From Microbispora sp. NBC_01189 (lineage in GTDB: Bacteria; Actinomycetota; Actinomycetes; Streptosporangiales; Streptosporangiaceae): a stretch of 64,000 nt of DNA. The DNA is taken from positions 5,389,501 through 5,453,500 of the forward strand of contig NZ_CP108581.1 of NCBI RefSeq assembly GCF_036010665.1, in the 5' to 3' direction. The notes beneath the pieces are model-generated. The model made no database searches, was not told the origin of the DNA, and worked only from the letters and a program-made list of their open reading frames with translations. The number at the start of each line of letters is the position of its first letter. Position 1 is the stretch's first letter. Of this stretch, positions 24,753-34,422 are shown in pieces. The translations under genes were made by a program, and so were the position numbers.

Positions 24753-25208
24753 CAGTTGTTCACCTCGCTGTGCGGCAGGGAAGGCGGCACGGTGGCGAGC
24801 GGAGGGGTTCCGCCGATTCGAGCCGCCAGAAGAATGACGTATCCCGGGGGCCGGAACGTGACATCCGCATTGCGGCGGCAATTCGCCGCGCGTTCGCGTG
24901 TCACATTCCGCGGGCCGCGTTCGTCTTAATGAGAAAGAGGTGATCCGGCGCGCCCGCGGGCGCGCCGGGGGCCGTCGGCAAAGAGACACCGGCCAAGGGA
25001 ATTCAGCAAGGGAGAGGGAGGAATTCTGGGCGTGGCGGTTCCGCCGGTGTAAATTGCGGGCGACGAAGAAAATCGTCGAATCGGGCGGCGCGGGGGTTGC
25101 GGCGCCGCGCTTACCGGTGTCCGGCAGGGCGGACGACGGGCGGCGACGTACGGCTGCCGGCCCGGTGGGCGGCGTCCGGAGATCGGACCACGACTTCGAG
25201 GAGAGCGC
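24753..25208. other. Intergenic region between divergent genes
   Basis: No gene supported. It holds the divergent upstream regions of the unknown gene at 24207 and the sigma-like gene at 25209, with moderately lower GC around 24830-25090. No operator was identified. Confidence 0.35.
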
Positions 25209-25736
25209 ATGGAGCGTAATCCGGATGGGCCGGCCGGAGCGGACTACGCGTTCCAGGCGTTCGAGGAACACGCCGCTCTGCTCCACGCGGTGGCGCGCAG
25301 CGTGCTCGGCGACGGCGGGGAGGCCGCACGCGTGGTCGAGGAGACCCGGGCCCGCTGGCTGGCCGGTCAGGGCGACCGCTCGGCGGGATTCCCGAACGCG
25401 CTCATCGGGCTGGTCACCGTGCTGGCGCTGACGCGCCTGCGCGTCGCGCAGGCCAACGGCGAGGAGCACATCGGCCCCTGGCTGCCGGAGCCGCTGCGGG
25501 GCGAGCCCGATCTGCAACTGGCCGAGTCGGTCTCGGCGGCCCTGTCGGCCGTCCTCGGCATGCTGGACCGGGACGAGCGGACGGTGTTCCTGCTGCACCA
25601 CGGCTTCGGGCTCGCGCAGGCCGACATCGCCGCGGTGACCGGGCTCACGGAGGAGGCGGTGGACGTGATCGACGCCAGGGCCAGAGCGCGGGTGCGCTGC
25701 GAGGTGCGCCCCGTCCGGCGGAACGACGGCGGCTGA
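25209..25736 (+). CDS. ECF41-like sigma factor lacking the C-terminal domain
   Basis: At 175 residues it is half the length of the ECF41 protein 4 kb upstream. It keeps the signature GPWLPEPLRG linker (about residue 85) and a region 4 (LLHHGFGLAQADIAAVTGLT, about 130-150), but region 2 is poor: where DAEDVVQEAWLRW is expected it reads GGEAARVVEETRARW. The SnoaL-like control domain is absent. It may be a degenerate or constitutively free sigma factor, or an anti-sigma-like decoy. The coding frame is intact. No second gene follows in the same direction. Confidence 0.75.
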   Translation: MERNPDGPAGADYAFQAFEEHAALLHAVARSVLGDGGEAARVVEETRARWLAGQGDRSAGFPNALIGLVTVLALTRLRVAQANGEEHIGPWLPEPLRGEPDLQLAESVSAALSAVLGMLDRDERTVFLLHHGFGLAQADIAAVTGLTEEAVDVIDARARARVRCEVRPVRRNDGG

Positions 25737-25804
25737 GCCGCACAGCGGAGGGGAGGCGGGGTGTGCAACTGAGGAAAACCCGCAGTTACCACCCGCGCCC
25801 GCAC

Positions 25805-25915
25805 CGCTCCGCACCTGGCATCACCACCTGGTACCACTCCGCACCTGGTACCACTCCGCACCTGGTATCGCTCCACGCCGCGTACCACGCCGCCTACCAC
25901 GCCGCATCCGGCACC
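25805..25915. repeat. Short tandem repeats in an intergenic region
   Basis: About three copies of a 17-base unit (CTCCGCACCTGGTACCA) are followed by three copies of a 12-base unit (CACGCCGCxTAC). Together they fill most of the gap between the convergent genes ending at 25736 and 25924. Confidence 0.7.
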
Positions 25916-25923
25916 GCCCGCGG

Positions 25924-26319
25924 TCAGCGGCCTCGCTCCGTCAGCCCGTACAGGTTGCCGTCGTGGCCGCGGATCTGCGCCCACCGGCCCCCCTCCCGCC
26001 ACGGGGTGGCCTGCGGCGCCACGACGATCTCCACGCCCCGCGCCCGCAGGTCCCGGCAGGTGGCGTCGACGTCATCGCAGTCGAACCAGCCGTGGGTCAT
26101 CCGTCCGGCCCGGGCCTCCAGCGCCTCCAGGATCTCGGGCTCGACGGCGGCGAGGGCCACGCAGGTCTGCGCGCCCGGCGGTCGCACCTCCACCCAGCGG
26201 CGTCCCTCCCCCTGGGGGACGTCCGTCGCGATCTCGAAGCCCAGCGTCCCGGTGAGGAACTCCAGGGTCCTGCTCTGGTCGCTGACGTAGAGCACGGCGA
26301 GCCGTGGATTCACGATCAC
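25924..26319 (-). CDS. VOC-superfamily protein
   Basis: The 131-residue protein shows the glyoxalase/bleomycin-resistance fold: RLAVLYVSDQSRTLEFLTGT at the start, THGWFDCDDVDATCRDLRAR near residue 74 and a closing IRGHDGNLYGLTERG. Substrate unknown. It follows the sigma gene by 25 bases on the same strand, so sigma factor and VOC protein form an operon. ECF sigma genes are often paired with small oxidoreductase-like or VOC genes. Confidence 0.85.
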   Translation of the reverse strand: MIVNPRLAVLYVSDQSRTLEFLTGTLGFEIATDVPQGEGRRWVEVRPPGAQTCVALAAVEPEILEALEARAGRMTHGWFDCDDVDATCRDLRARGVEIVVAPQATPWREGGRWAQIRGHDGNLYGLTERGR

Positions 26320-26344
26320 GATGCCTCCCGGCGGTCGTCGGGCG

Positions 26345-27289
26345 TCACGCGCTCCGCACCGGGAACCGGCGCCGTACGGATGGTGCGGCCACCGCCGGGG
26401 CGCCGTCGGCGAGCCCGAGCCGGACCTCCTTCAGGCGGACGGGGTCGCCGATGACGTCGATGGACGCGATGCGGTCACCGGCGAAGGCGAACTCGAGGAC
26501 GAGCTGGAGGCGTCCGTGCGGAGCGACCACCGCCCCCACGGCGCCGTTGACGAGAGCGGGCCAGGCGAAGCGCGCCCTGCGGACGTTGGTGCGCGTCTCC
26601 TCGGCGACCGCACGCGCGCCCCGCATCTCTGCCCGCGCCCTGACCTGCCCGCGCAGGGCGACGGCGTCGGCCCGGCGTACGACGTCGGGGGCCAGCACCG
26701 CGAGCAGGGCGCCGATGTCGCCGGCCCGGGAGGCGGCCAGGAAGGCGTCCACCACCGCACGCTGCCTGACCAGGTCGGAGGAGGGGACGTCGGCCGTGTC
26801 GTGCACCCGGCGGCGGGCCCGGCTGGCCAGCTTCTTCGCCGCCGCCGGCGTGCGTTCCACGATCACGGCGATCTCGTCGAACGGCACGGCGAACAGGTCG
26901 TGCAGCACGAAGGCGGCGCGCTCGGCCGGGCCGAGCGTGTCGAGGATCACGAGCAGCGCGAGACCGACGGAGTCGGCCAGCACCGCCTCGTCCGCCGGGT
27001 CGGCGGCCTCCTCGTGGGGGGCCAGGAGGTCGAGCTCGGTCAGGTCGGCGAAGTCCTCACGCCGGCGGCTGCGCGAGCGCAGCATGTCGAGACAGACCCG
27101 CCCGGTGATCGTCGTGAGCCAGGCGGTCAGGTTCTCGACGGAGCCGGAGTCGGCGCGGCAGGCGCGCAGCCAGGTCTCCTGCACCGCGTCGTCGGCCTCG
27201 TCCGCGCTGCCCAGCATGCGGAACGCGACTCCGCGCAGATGTCCGCGGGATCGGTCGAAGTGTTCGGCCAATTGGGCCTGGTCGTTCAT
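26345..27289 (-). CDS. ECF sigma factor with SnoaL-like domain (SigJ type)
   Basis: The 314-residue protein has region 2 (FRMLGSADEADDAVQETWLR, about 23-42), region 4 (LHDLFAVPFDEIAVIVERTP, about 128-147) and a C-terminal NTF2/SnoaL-like domain (FLAASRAGDIGALLAVLAPD onward). It lacks the WLPEPL linker that marks the other two sigma factors nearby, so it belongs to a different subgroup. It heads a two-gene operon with the VOC protein downstream. No anti-sigma gene is present. Confidence 0.9.
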   Translation of the reverse strand: MNDQAQLAEHFDRSRGHLRGVAFRMLGSADEADDAVQETWLRACRADSGSVENLTAWLTTITGRVCLDMLRSRSRRREDFADLTELDLLAPHEEAADPADEAVLADSVGLALLVILDTLGPAERAAFVLHDLFAVPFDEIAVIVERTPAAAKKLASRARRRVHDTADVPSSDLVRQRAVVDAFLAASRAGDIGALLAVLAPDVVRRADAVALRGQVRARAEMRGARAVAEETRTNVRRARFAWPALVNGAVGAVVAPHGRLQLVLEFAFAGDRIASIDVIGDPVRLKEVRLGLADGAPAVAAPSVRRRFPVRSA

Positions 27290-27899
27290 CGGTCACCTTT
27301 CACCGTCGCGGTTCGTCGTACAGGTGGGGAGATGGAGAACGCACGTTTGACAAGGAGACGTCAGTGCCCGTACTGATTATTGTTGCCGGTTCGCCTGAAC
27401 CGACGTGACGGAGAGGGGCACCAAGGGTGACCTCTCCGGCCGTGAAGCGCACCGGCCGATTGCCGCCCGAGGTGCATACTATCCTCGCATCGGCTGCTCA
27501 CACTTTCGCGCTGTGCCGAAAATCGAGAACGGTGTCCGAAATCGATGGCCGGTGAGCCGCTGAAGGATATGTACCAGGGGCCTGCCGGGTCGTCCGGGGC
27601 CTTGCGCTCGGATCTCCGGGCGCCTGACGAAACGGTCGCCCCTTAAGGCGGGTACGGCTCCGTGACGCTGGTCATGCCGTGCTGTGCATTTCGCTATATG
27701 TCGCGATTGTGATACCTCGACGAATATTCATGGTCCCGCCGCCGTGGACGGGAAGACCGATATCCAAATTATGGATGACTTGTCATTAATGTGCCTGTTC
27801 TGCTCTGGTATGGCAATCGTCCTGACCATAAGCTGAGCGCAGTTGAGCTCCTGTGAAGAATTCGCCCCTGCCCCTGTTCCTTCATAGGAAGGCCCCGCA
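27290..27899. other. Lower-GC intergenic region upstream of the phenazine cluster
   Basis: About 610 bases without a supportable gene, the longest empty stretch in the window and visibly more AT-rich (especially 27670-27840) than its neighbours. It includes the inverted repeat ATCCA-AATTA-TGGAT at 27762-27776. It must contain the promoter of the cluster regulator. I looked for the StrR box (GTTCGACTG inverted) and did not find one. Confidence 0.45.
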
Positions 27900-29003
27900 G
27901 TGACACTTCACACCGCAGCCGACACCGATCGCGAACTCGGCACTCGCCTCCCCGACGTGGCGGACCTGCGCCACCTGCCGTGGGAGATCGTGTCCGTCCG
28001 CGATCTCACGTCCTCGCTGTCGCCGCGGAAGCAACGTGAGGACCCGGCGCACGTCCGGACGCTCGCGGAGATGGACCGCGCGCTCGATCCGCTCCTCGTG
28101 CACCGGCCGACGATGCGGGTCATCGACGGCATGCACCGGCTGCGCGCCGCCGTGCTGAAGGGCAGGAACGAGATCGCGGTCCGGTTCTTCGACGGAAGCG
28201 AGGCCGACGCGTTCGTCCTGTCGGTCCGGCTCAACGTCGGCCACGGGCTGCCGCTCACGCTCGACGAACGGAAGGAGGCGGCCGGGCGGATCATCGCCTC
28301 CCATCCGCACTGGTCCGACCGGATGGTGGCCGAGAACGTGGGACTCAGCGCCAAGACCGTCGGCGGTCTGCGCCGGCGGCTCGGCGGGCAGGTCCAGTTC
28401 AGCCGCGTCGGCCGGGACGGGAAGTCCCGGCCGGTCAGCAGCGTCGAGGGGCGTCGCAGCGCCGCCGCCCTGCTGGCGGCCAACTCGGAGATCTCCCTGC
28501 GCGAGCTGTCCAGGAAGACCGGGCTCTCGCTGGGGACCGTCCGGGACGTGCGCGAGCGACTCGACCGCGGGCAGGATCCGATCCCGGACCGGCTCCGCGC
28601 GAGGGAGGACACCGGCGGTGGGCCGCGAGACGAGACGGCGCGAGCCCAGGACGGGCCGCCGCCGCGCACCGGGGTCGTCCGGCGGGCGGCGCAGTCCCGT
28701 CGCCCCCACCTGGAGAGCCGGCGCAGCGGCGAGCCGAGGCCGCCGGGCTGCCCGGCGGAGGAGGCGGTCGAAACGGCGTCCGTGCTGCGCAAGCTCGCGC
28801 GTGACCCGTCTTTGCGGGCGACCGAGTCCGGGCGGCTGCTGCTGCGGATGCTCCTGGCCACGGAGATGGGCCCGGCCCAGTGGAAGGAGATCGCCGAGGC
28901 GGTCCCGCCCCATTGCATGCCGCTCGTCCGCGCCGTCGTGCTCAGGAGATCGGAGGAATGGGAACGTCTGGCGAACCTGGTGCGAGACCGTTTCCCAGGA
29001 TGA
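27900..29003 (+). CDS. StrR-like ParB-domain pathway regulator of the phenazine cluster
   Basis: The 367-residue protein has an N-terminal ParB/Srx-like domain: VSVRDLTSSLSPRKQREDPA, then RVIDGMHRLRAAVLKGRNEI and VRFFDGSEADAFVL (residues about 30-115). Two helix-turn-helix-like segments follow (WSDRMVAENVGLSAKTVGGL; ISLRELSRKTGLSLGTVRDV). This is the architecture of StrR, NovG and related activators of antibiotic genes, not of chromosome-partition ParB. The Arg/Gly/Pro-rich stretch around 240-285 is probably a flexible linker. AGGAAGG lies 8 bases before the GTG. The phenazine genes follow on the same strand after an 82-base gap. Confidence 0.85.
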   Translation: MTLHTAADTDRELGTRLPDVADLRHLPWEIVSVRDLTSSLSPRKQREDPAHVRTLAEMDRALDPLLVHRPTMRVIDGMHRLRAAVLKGRNEIAVRFFDGSEADAFVLSVRLNVGHGLPLTLDERKEAAGRIIASHPHWSDRMVAENVGLSAKTVGGLRRRLGGQVQFSRVGRDGKSRPVSSVEGRRSAAALLAANSEISLRELSRKTGLSLGTVRDVRERLDRGQDPIPDRLRAREDTGGGPRDETARAQDGPPPRTGVVRRAAQSRRPHLESRRSGEPRPPGCPAEEAVETASVLRKLARDPSLRATESGRLLLRMLLATEMGPAQWKEIAEAVPPHCMPLVRAVVLRRSEEWERLANLVRDRFPG

Positions 29004-29085
29004 CCGGAAATCGACGGAGGTGCTTCTGCGAAGAATGCACAGGGTGAAATATCGCCATTAATCGTCATTCGTTGGAGGGTTCATC

Positions 29086-29574
29086 GTGTCAGAGACGACT
29101 CACTTTCCGGGAAGCGACGCGGAGACCGAACTCCGGAAAATCAACCGGGCGACGGTCGAGCAGTACATGAACACCAGAGGCGAGGACCGGCTGCGGCGGC
29201 ACCTGCTGTTCACCGAGGACGGCGTCGGCGGCCTGTGGACCAACGACACCGGGCAGCCGATCGCGATCCGCGGGCGCGACCGCCTCGGCGAGCACGCCGT
29301 CTGGTCGCTGAAGTGCTTCCCCGACTGGGTCTGGTACAACATCCGGATCTTCGAGACGGACGACCCCGGCTTCTTCTGGGTGGAGTGCGACGGTGAGGGC
29401 GCCATCCGCTTCGCCGGTTACCCCGAAGGCCACTACCGGAACCACTTCCTGCACTCCTTCCAGCTGGAGAACGGGAAGATCAAGCTGCAGCGCGAGTTCA
29501 TGAACCCGTTCGAGCAGCTGCGCGCGCTGGACATCCCCGTGCCCGAGATCAGGCGTGCGGGAATCCCCACCTAG
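29086..29574 (+). CDS. phzB: Phenazine biosynthesis protein PhzA/PhzB
   Basis: The 162-residue NTF2-like protein condenses two PhzF product molecules to build the phenazine ring. Family features are RKINRATVEQYMNTRGEDRL near residue 17, LFTEDGVGGLWTNDTGQP near 42, FPDWVWYNIRIFETDDPG near 79 and HYRNHFLHSFQLENGKIKLQ near 119. Only one copy is present, where fluorescent pseudomonads have a phzA-phzB pair; a single copy is usual outside them. GGAGGG is upstream of the GTG start. It opens the biosynthetic operon. Confidence 0.93.
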   Translation: MSETTHFPGSDAETELRKINRATVEQYMNTRGEDRLRRHLLFTEDGVGGLWTNDTGQPIAIRGRDRLGEHAVWSLKCFPDWVWYNIRIFETDDPGFFWVECDGEGAIRFAGYPEGHYRNHFLHSFQLENGKIKLQREFMNPFEQLRALDIPVPEIRRAGIPT

Positions 29575-29708
29575 GTCACATTCGCCGCGTGAGCGTCAGC
29601 GGCTGCCAGGCGATCCCCCAGCCGTCCCCGGCCGTGCGACGACGACGGCGCCGAGAGCGCCTCGCCCCCTCATCTCGACCCCCTCATCTCGACCCCCCAT
29701 GGAGAACC

Positions 29709-30881
29709 GTGGATGACGTGATGCCCACCATCCGGCTGAGCGCCGCGCTGCAGCAGCCGGAGTGGAGCGATGTCTCGCAGGTCCAGCGCGTCAAGGAAGT
29801 GCTCGCCTCTCGCCCCTCGCTCGTCAGGCCGGCGGACGTGCGCGCCCTGCGTGCCCTCCTGGCGGAGGTCGCCGCAGGAAACTCCCTGGTCATGCAGTCC
29901 GGGGACTGCGCGGAGAACCCCGAGGAATGCGCGCCCGAGCACGTGAGCCGCAAGTCCGCGGCCCTCGACGTGCTGGCCGGCGCGCTCAAGATGATCACCC
30001 ACAAGCCCGTGCTGAGGGCGGGCCGCATCGGCGGCCAGTTCTCCAAGCCGCGCTCGAACTCCACCGAGAAGATCGGCGACCTCACCCTCCCGGCGTACCG
30101 GGGGCACATGGTCAACGGCCCCGAGCCGACCGCCGAGAGCAGGCAGCCCGATCCGCTGCGGATCCTCACCGGATACATGGCGGCCAGCGACATCATGGAG
30201 CATCTCGGCTGGCGCGGACCGTCCGCCCGGTCCCCGATCGACCCGCCCGTGTGGACCAGCCACGAGGCGCTCCTGCTCGACTACGAGGTTCCCATGCTCC
30301 GCAGGGACGCGTCGGGGCGGCTGATCCTCGGCTCCACGCACTGGCCCTGGATCGGCGAGCGGACGCGGCAGGTGGACGGCGCGCACGTCGCCCTGCTGGC
30401 GGAGGTCGCCAACCCGGTCGCCTGCAAGGTGGGCCCCAAGACGAGCAAGGACGAACTGCTCGGCCTGTGCGAGCGGCTCGACCCCGAACGCGAGCCCGGG
30501 AGGCTCACCCTCATCGCCCGGATGGGCGCCGACCAGGTCGCCTACGCCCTGCCGCCGCTCGTCGAGACCGTGAGGTCCGCCGGGCACCCCGTCATCTGGC
30601 TCTGCGACCCCATGCACGGCAACACCCGGGTCACCCCGTCGGGTCACAAGACCCGTCTCGTCCCGGCCCTGCGACAGGAGGTCCGCGAGTTCGTCACCGC
30701 GGTCGAGAGCGCGGACGGCGTCCCCGGCGGGCTCCATCTGGAGACCACGCCCGACGACGTGACCGAATGCGTCGCCGACGAGAGCGGCTTCGCCCAGGTG
30801 GGCGACCGCTACACCAGCTTCTGTGACCCCCGGCTGACCCTCTGGCAGGCGGTCTCGGTCATCTCCGCCTGGGGCGGTTGA
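29709..30881 (+). CDS. phzC: Type II DAHP synthase PhzC
   Basis: The 390-residue plant-type (class II) 3-deoxy-D-arabino-heptulosonate-7-phosphate synthase feeds the shikimate pathway for phenazine production. Visible motifs are [14 protein letters not shown] near residue 62, [18 protein letters not shown] near 102, [12 protein letters not shown] near 241, and [20 protein letters not shown] near 297. Shorter than the housekeeping class II enzymes (about 460), which is typical of PhzC, and so likely free of feedback regulation. The GTG at 29709 has GGAG 4 bases upstream; an in-frame start at 29589 would add 40 Arg/Pro-rich residues. Confidence 0.93.
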   Translation: MDDVMPTIRLSAALQQPEWSDVSQVQRVKEVLASRPSLVRPADVRALRALLAEVAAGNSLVMQSGDCAENPEECAPEHVSRKSAALDVLAGALKMITHKPVLRAGRIGGQFSKPRSNSTEKIGDLTLPAYRGHMVNGPEPTAESRQPDPLRILTGYMAASDIMEHLGWRGPSARSPIDPPVWTSHEALLLDYEVPMLRRDASGRLILGSTHWPWIGERTRQVDGAHVALLAEVANPVACKVGPKTSKDELLGLCERLDPEREPGRLTLIARMGADQVAYALPPLVETVRSAGHPVIWLCDPMHGNTRVTPSGHKTRLVPALRQEVREFVTAVESADGVPGGLHLETTPDDVTECVADESGFAQVGDRYTSFCDPRLTLWQAVSVISAWGG

Positions 30882-30907
30882 CGCGAGAGCTACCAGGAAG
30901 GACTTCC

Positions 30908-31531
30908 ATGTCCGGCATACCCGCAATCCAGCCCTACCCCTTTCCGGCGGCGGGCGACCTGCCTCCCAACGCCGCCGGATGGACGCCCGATCCCGCTCGT
31001 GCCGTGCTCCTGATCCACGACATGCAGCGGTACTTCGTCCGGCCGTTCGCCGGCCCGACCCGGCACGAACTCGTACGGAACGTCGCGCTGCTGCGGGACC
31101 GGAGCGCGGCGCTCGGCGTCCCCGTCGGCTACACGGCGCAGCCCGGCGACATGAGCGAGGAGCAGCGCGGACTGCTCAAGGACTTCTGGGGGCCCGGCAT
31201 GCGCCGCGCCCCCGAGGACCGGCTCGTCGTCGACGAGCTCGCCCCCGCCCCCGGCGACTGGACGTTCACCAAGCTGCGCTACAGCGCGTTCTTCCGGTCC
31301 GACCTGCTGGAGCGCATGCGGCGGGCCGGCCGCGACCAGCTCGTGGTCTGCGGGGTGTACGCCCACGTCGGGGTGTTGATGACGGCGGTCGACGCCTTCA
31401 CCAACGACCTGCAGACCTTCCTGGTCGCCGACGCCGTCGCCGACTTCACCGCCGCCTACCACCGCATGGCCGTCGAGTACGCGGCCGAGAGGTGCGCGGT
31501 CGTCCTGACGGCCAAGGAGGTCTTCTCGTGA
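30908..31531 (+). CDS. phzD: Isochorismatase PhzD
   Basis: The 207-residue enzyme hydrolyses 2-amino-2-desoxyisochorismate (ADIC) to 2,3-dihydro-3-hydroxyanthranilate. The catalytic Asp is Asp38 in [10 protein letters not shown], and Lys122 in FTKLRYSAF matches the PhzD active-site numbering. [16 protein letters not shown] carries Ala where related amidases have Cys, as expected for PhzD. A ribosome site GGAAGG precedes the ATG by 6 bases. The stop overlaps the phzE start (GTGA). Confidence 0.95.
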   Translation: MSGIPAIQPYPFPAAGDLPPNAAGWTPDPARAVLLIHDMQRYFVRPFAGPTRHELVRNVALLRDRSAALGVPVGYTAQPGDMSEEQRGLLKDFWGPGMRRAPEDRLVVDELAPAPGDWTFTKLRYSAFFRSDLLERMRRAGRDQLVVCGVYAHVGVLMTAVDAFTNDLQTFLVADAVADFTAAYHRMAVEYAAERCAVVLTAKEVFS

Positions 31532-33429
31532 GCGGCCCGCGGAGTGACCCGGGCACCGGGGGAGGCGGCCTGCTCGACGCCGTGCTGGACCTCCGGGCGC
31601 CGGCCTTCGCGCTGCTGCACCGGCCCGAGGCGAACGGGCCGGGCCTGCTGGACGTCCTCGTCGGCGAGGTCACGCACCTGAGCGAGCTGGGGGACATCCC
31701 GCTGCCCGGACAGGAGGAGCCGGAGGCGGGAAACCGGCACCACGCGCTCGTCGTCGTCCCCTACCGGCAGGTCCGCGAGCGGGGCTTCGCCTGCGCCGAC
31801 GACGGCGCCCCGCTCATCGCGATGACGGTGACCCGGCAGGGCGTCCTGCCGGTCGGCGCGGCCCTGGAACAGATCCCCGACCTGCCCTTCGCGGTCTCCG
31901 GCGGGCACTTCGACGTGGACGACGACGACTACGCCGAGATCGTCCGCAGGGTAGTCAAGGAGGCGATCGGCGAGGGGGAGGGGGCGAACTTCGTCATCAA
32001 GCGGTCCTTCGTCGCCGACATCGGGAACTACACGCCCCGCTCGGCCCTCGCGTTCTTCCGCCGCCTGCTGGAGGTCGAGTCGGGCGCGTACTGGACCTTC
32101 GTGGTCCACACCGGCGAGCGGACGTTCGTGGGCGCCACTCCGGAACGGCACGTGACGCTGCGGGACGGCGTCGCGACCATGAACCCGATCAGCGGCACGT
32201 ACCGGTATCCGGCGTCCGGCCCCTCCCTGGACGGGGTGATGGACTTCCTCGCCGACCGCAAGGAGTCCGACGAGCTCTACATGGTCCTCGACGAGGAACT
32301 CAAGATGATGACGCGGATCTGCGAGCCGGGCGTCCGCGTGACGGGCCCGCGGCTCAAGGAGATGGCGCGGCTCGCGCACACCGAGTACTTCATCGAGGGC
32401 GACACCGGCTGGGACGTGCGCGACATCCTCCGCGAGACCATGTTCGCCCCGACCGTGACCGGCAGCCCGGTGGAGAACGCCTGCCGGGTGATCGACCGGC
32501 ACGAGCCGCACGGCCGGGGCTACTACAGCGGAGTCGTCGCCCTGATCGGGCGGGACGAGGCCGGCCGGCAGACCCTCGACTCCTCCATCCTCATCCGGAC
32601 CGCCGACATCGACCACACCGGCCGGGCGCGCATCGGCGTCGGCGCCACGCTCGTCCGCCATTCGGACCCGATGTCGGAGGTGGCGGAGACCCGGGCGAAG
32701 ACCGCCGGGCTGCTCGCGGCGCTCGACACCGGCGACAGCGGCCGGCTCAGGACCCGCCCGGAGGTCCGCGAGGCGCTGGAACGGCGCAACGCGAACATCG
32801 CCGGCTTCTGGCTGGGCGGGCGCGGCGGCGGCACGCCCGCCCTGCCGCGGCTGGCCGGGGTGCGGGCACTGGTGATCGACGCCGAGGACACCTTCACCTC
32901 GATGCTGGACCACCAGATGCGCAGCCTGGGCATGGCGGTGACCGTACGCCGCCACGACGAGACGCCGTCGCCGGACGGGTACGACCTCGTGGTGCTGGGG
33001 CCCGGCCCCGGCGACCCCCGCGACGCCGCCCACCCCAAGATCGCTTACCTGGGGGCCGCCGCGGACGCCCTCCTGTCCGGACGGCGGCCCTTCCTCGCCG
33101 TCTGCCTGAGCCACCAGGTCCTCTCCACCCGGCTCGGTTTCCCGTTGCAGCGCCGCGACGTCCCCAACCAGGGGCTGCAGAAGGAGATCGCCCTCTTCGG
33201 CGCGCGCGAGCGCGTCGGGTTCTACAACACGTTCGCCGCGCGCGCCGAGGCGGACCACGCCGAGATCGACGGCCTCGGCATGGTGGAGATCTGCCGTGAT
33301 CCGGTGACCGGCGAGGTGCACGCGCTGCGCGGCCCCCGGTTCGCCTCGATCCAGTTCCACGCCGAGTCGGTGCTCACCGAGAACGGCCCCCGCATCCTGG
33401 GCTCTCTGATGGAAGGCCTGCTGTCATGA
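31528..33429 (+). CDS. phzE: ADIC synthase PhzE
   Basis: The 633-residue fusion converts chorismate and glutamine to ADIC. Residues about 1-430 are the anthranilate-synthase-like chorismate domain ([54 protein letters not shown]). Residues about 450-633 are the glutamine amidotransferase domain with nucleophile Cys in [12 protein letters not shown] and His/Glu in [19 protein letters not shown] lies upstream of the GTG, which overlaps the phzD stop by 4 bases; its own stop overlaps phzF by 4 bases. Domain order and length fit known PhzE proteins. Confidence 0.95.
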   Translation: MSGPRSDPGTGGGGLLDAVLDLRAPAFALLHRPEANGPGLLDVLVGEVTHLSELGDIPLPGQEEPEAGNRHHALVVVPYRQVRERGFACADDGAPLIAMTVTRQGVLPVGAALEQIPDLPFAVSGGHFDVDDDDYAEIVRRVVKEAIGEGEGANFVIKRSFVADIGNYTPRSALAFFRRLLEVESGAYWTFVVHTGERTFVGATPERHVTLRDGVATMNPISGTYRYPASGPSLDGVMDFLADRKESDELYMVLDEELKMMTRICEPGVRVTGPRLKEMARLAHTEYFIEGDTGWDVRDILRETMFAPTVTGSPVENACRVIDRHEPHGRGYYSGVVALIGRDEAGRQTLDSSILIRTADIDHTGRARIGVGATLVRHSDPMSEVAETRAKTAGLLAALDTGDSGRLRTRPEVREALERRNANIAGFWLGGRGGGTPALPRLAGVRALVIDAEDTFTSMLDHQMRSLGMAVTVRRHDETPSPDGYDLVVLGPGPGDPRDAAHPKIAYLGAAADALLSGRRPFLAVCLSHQVLSTRLGFPLQRRDVPNQGLQKEIALFGARERVGFYNTFAARAEADHAEIDGLGMVEICRDPVTGEVHALRGPRFASIQFHAESVLTENGPRILGSLMEGLLS

Positions 33430-34295
33430 CGACGACCGGCCGGTCCGTGCTGGACGGCGCGCGTCCGTACGTGGTCGTCGACGCGTTCACCGACACGCCG
33501 CTGCAGGGCAACCCGGTCGCGGTCTTCTTCGAGGCCGAGGACCTCTCCGGGGAGCGCATGCAGCGCATCGCCAGGGAGATGAACCTGTCGGAGGTCACCT
33601 TCGTCCTCCCGGCCCGGCAGGGGGGCGACGCCCGCATCCGCATCTTCACGCCGGTGAACGAGCTGCCCTTCGCCGGGCATCCGCTCCTCGGCACCGCCAT
33701 CGCGCTGGGCGAGGGGTGCCGGGAGGACCGGCTCCGGCTGGAGACGGCGATGGGAGTCATCGCCTTCGACCTGAAGCGCGTGGACGGGAGGGTCGTCGCC
33801 GCCGAGATGGGGCAGCCCGTCCCGACCTGGATGGAGTTCGACCGGGCCGGCGAACTGCTCGCCGCGCTCGGCCTGACCTCCTCCACGCTGCCCGTCGTGA
33901 TCTACCACAACGGTCCCCGGCACGTCTTCGTCGGGCTGGAGGGCATCGCCGCGCTGTCCAGAGTCGACCCCGACCAGCGCGCGCTGGCCGCCTTCCCCGA
34001 CATGGCGACCAACTGCTTCGCCGGTTCCGGCCCGACCTGGCGGAGCCGGATGTTCTCGCCCGCCTACGGCGTGGCCGAGGACGCCGCCACGGGGTCGGCG
34101 GCCGGCCCGCTGGCCGTCCACCTCGCCCGGCACGGGCGGATCGGGTTCGGGCGGTGGATCGACATCCACCAGGGCGTCGAGATGGGCCGTCCCTCGCTGA
34201 TGCGGGCCCGCGCCGACGGCGCCCCCGATGCCGTCACGTCCGTACGGGTCGGCGGTTCGGCCGTGACCGTCGCTCGCGGCGTGATCTACGCCTGA
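33426..34295 (+). CDS. phzF: Dihydrohydroxyanthranilate isomerase PhzF
   Basis: The 289-residue PhzF isomerises 2,3-dihydro-3-hydroxyanthranilate to the aminoketone that dimerises to the phenazine skeleton. The catalytic Glu lies in MNLSEVTFVLPA (about residue 56). Other family motifs are FTPVNELPFAGHPLLGTA near 77 and GVAEDAATGSAAGPLAVHLA near 216, both forming the active-site cleft of the diaminopimelate-epimerase fold. It overlaps phzE by 4 bases. Length is close to the usual 278-290. Confidence 0.95.
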   Translation: MTTTGRSVLDGARPYVVVDAFTDTPLQGNPVAVFFEAEDLSGERMQRIAREMNLSEVTFVLPARQGGDARIRIFTPVNELPFAGHPLLGTAIALGEGCREDRLRLETAMGVIAFDLKRVDGRVVAAEMGQPVPTWMEFDRAGELLAALGLTSSTLPVVIYHNGPRHVFVGLEGIAALSRVDPDQRALAAFPDMATNCFAGSGPTWRSRMFSPAYGVAEDAATGSAAGPLAVHLARHGRIGFGRWIDIHQGVEMGRPSLMRARADGAPDAVTSVRVGGSAVTVARGVIYA

Positions 34296-34342
34296 ACGGC
34301 GCGGACCCACCGGCGGACCGGCCCTCGCCGGCCGGTCCGCAC

Positions 34343-34378
34343 CCCGTCATCGCACCCGTCATCGCACCCGTCATCGCA
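34343..34378 (+). repeat. Three 12-bp tandem repeats between phzF and phzG
   Basis: CCCGTCATCGCA occurs three times in a row in the 127-base gap. No function is apparent; possibly slippage-generated. Confidence 0.75.
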
Positions 34379-34422
34379 CGCGGCCAGGGCCGCCCGTCCC
34401 CCCACACCGCCCGGAGGCGACA

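Noticed and set aside
25763..26290. Rightward open frame over the tandem repeats and the VOC gene
   Set aside because: It is antisense to a recognised gene, and its N-terminal half is translated repeat sequence.
27290..27899. StrR-type binding boxes upstream of the phenazine regulator
   Set aside because: The characteristic GTTCGACTG inverted repeat was looked for and not found in this gap or before phzB.
27900..29003. Chromosome-partition ParB
   Set aside because: Lacks a ParA partner and parS-like context. Position before phenazine genes and domain layout fit StrR-like pathway regulators.
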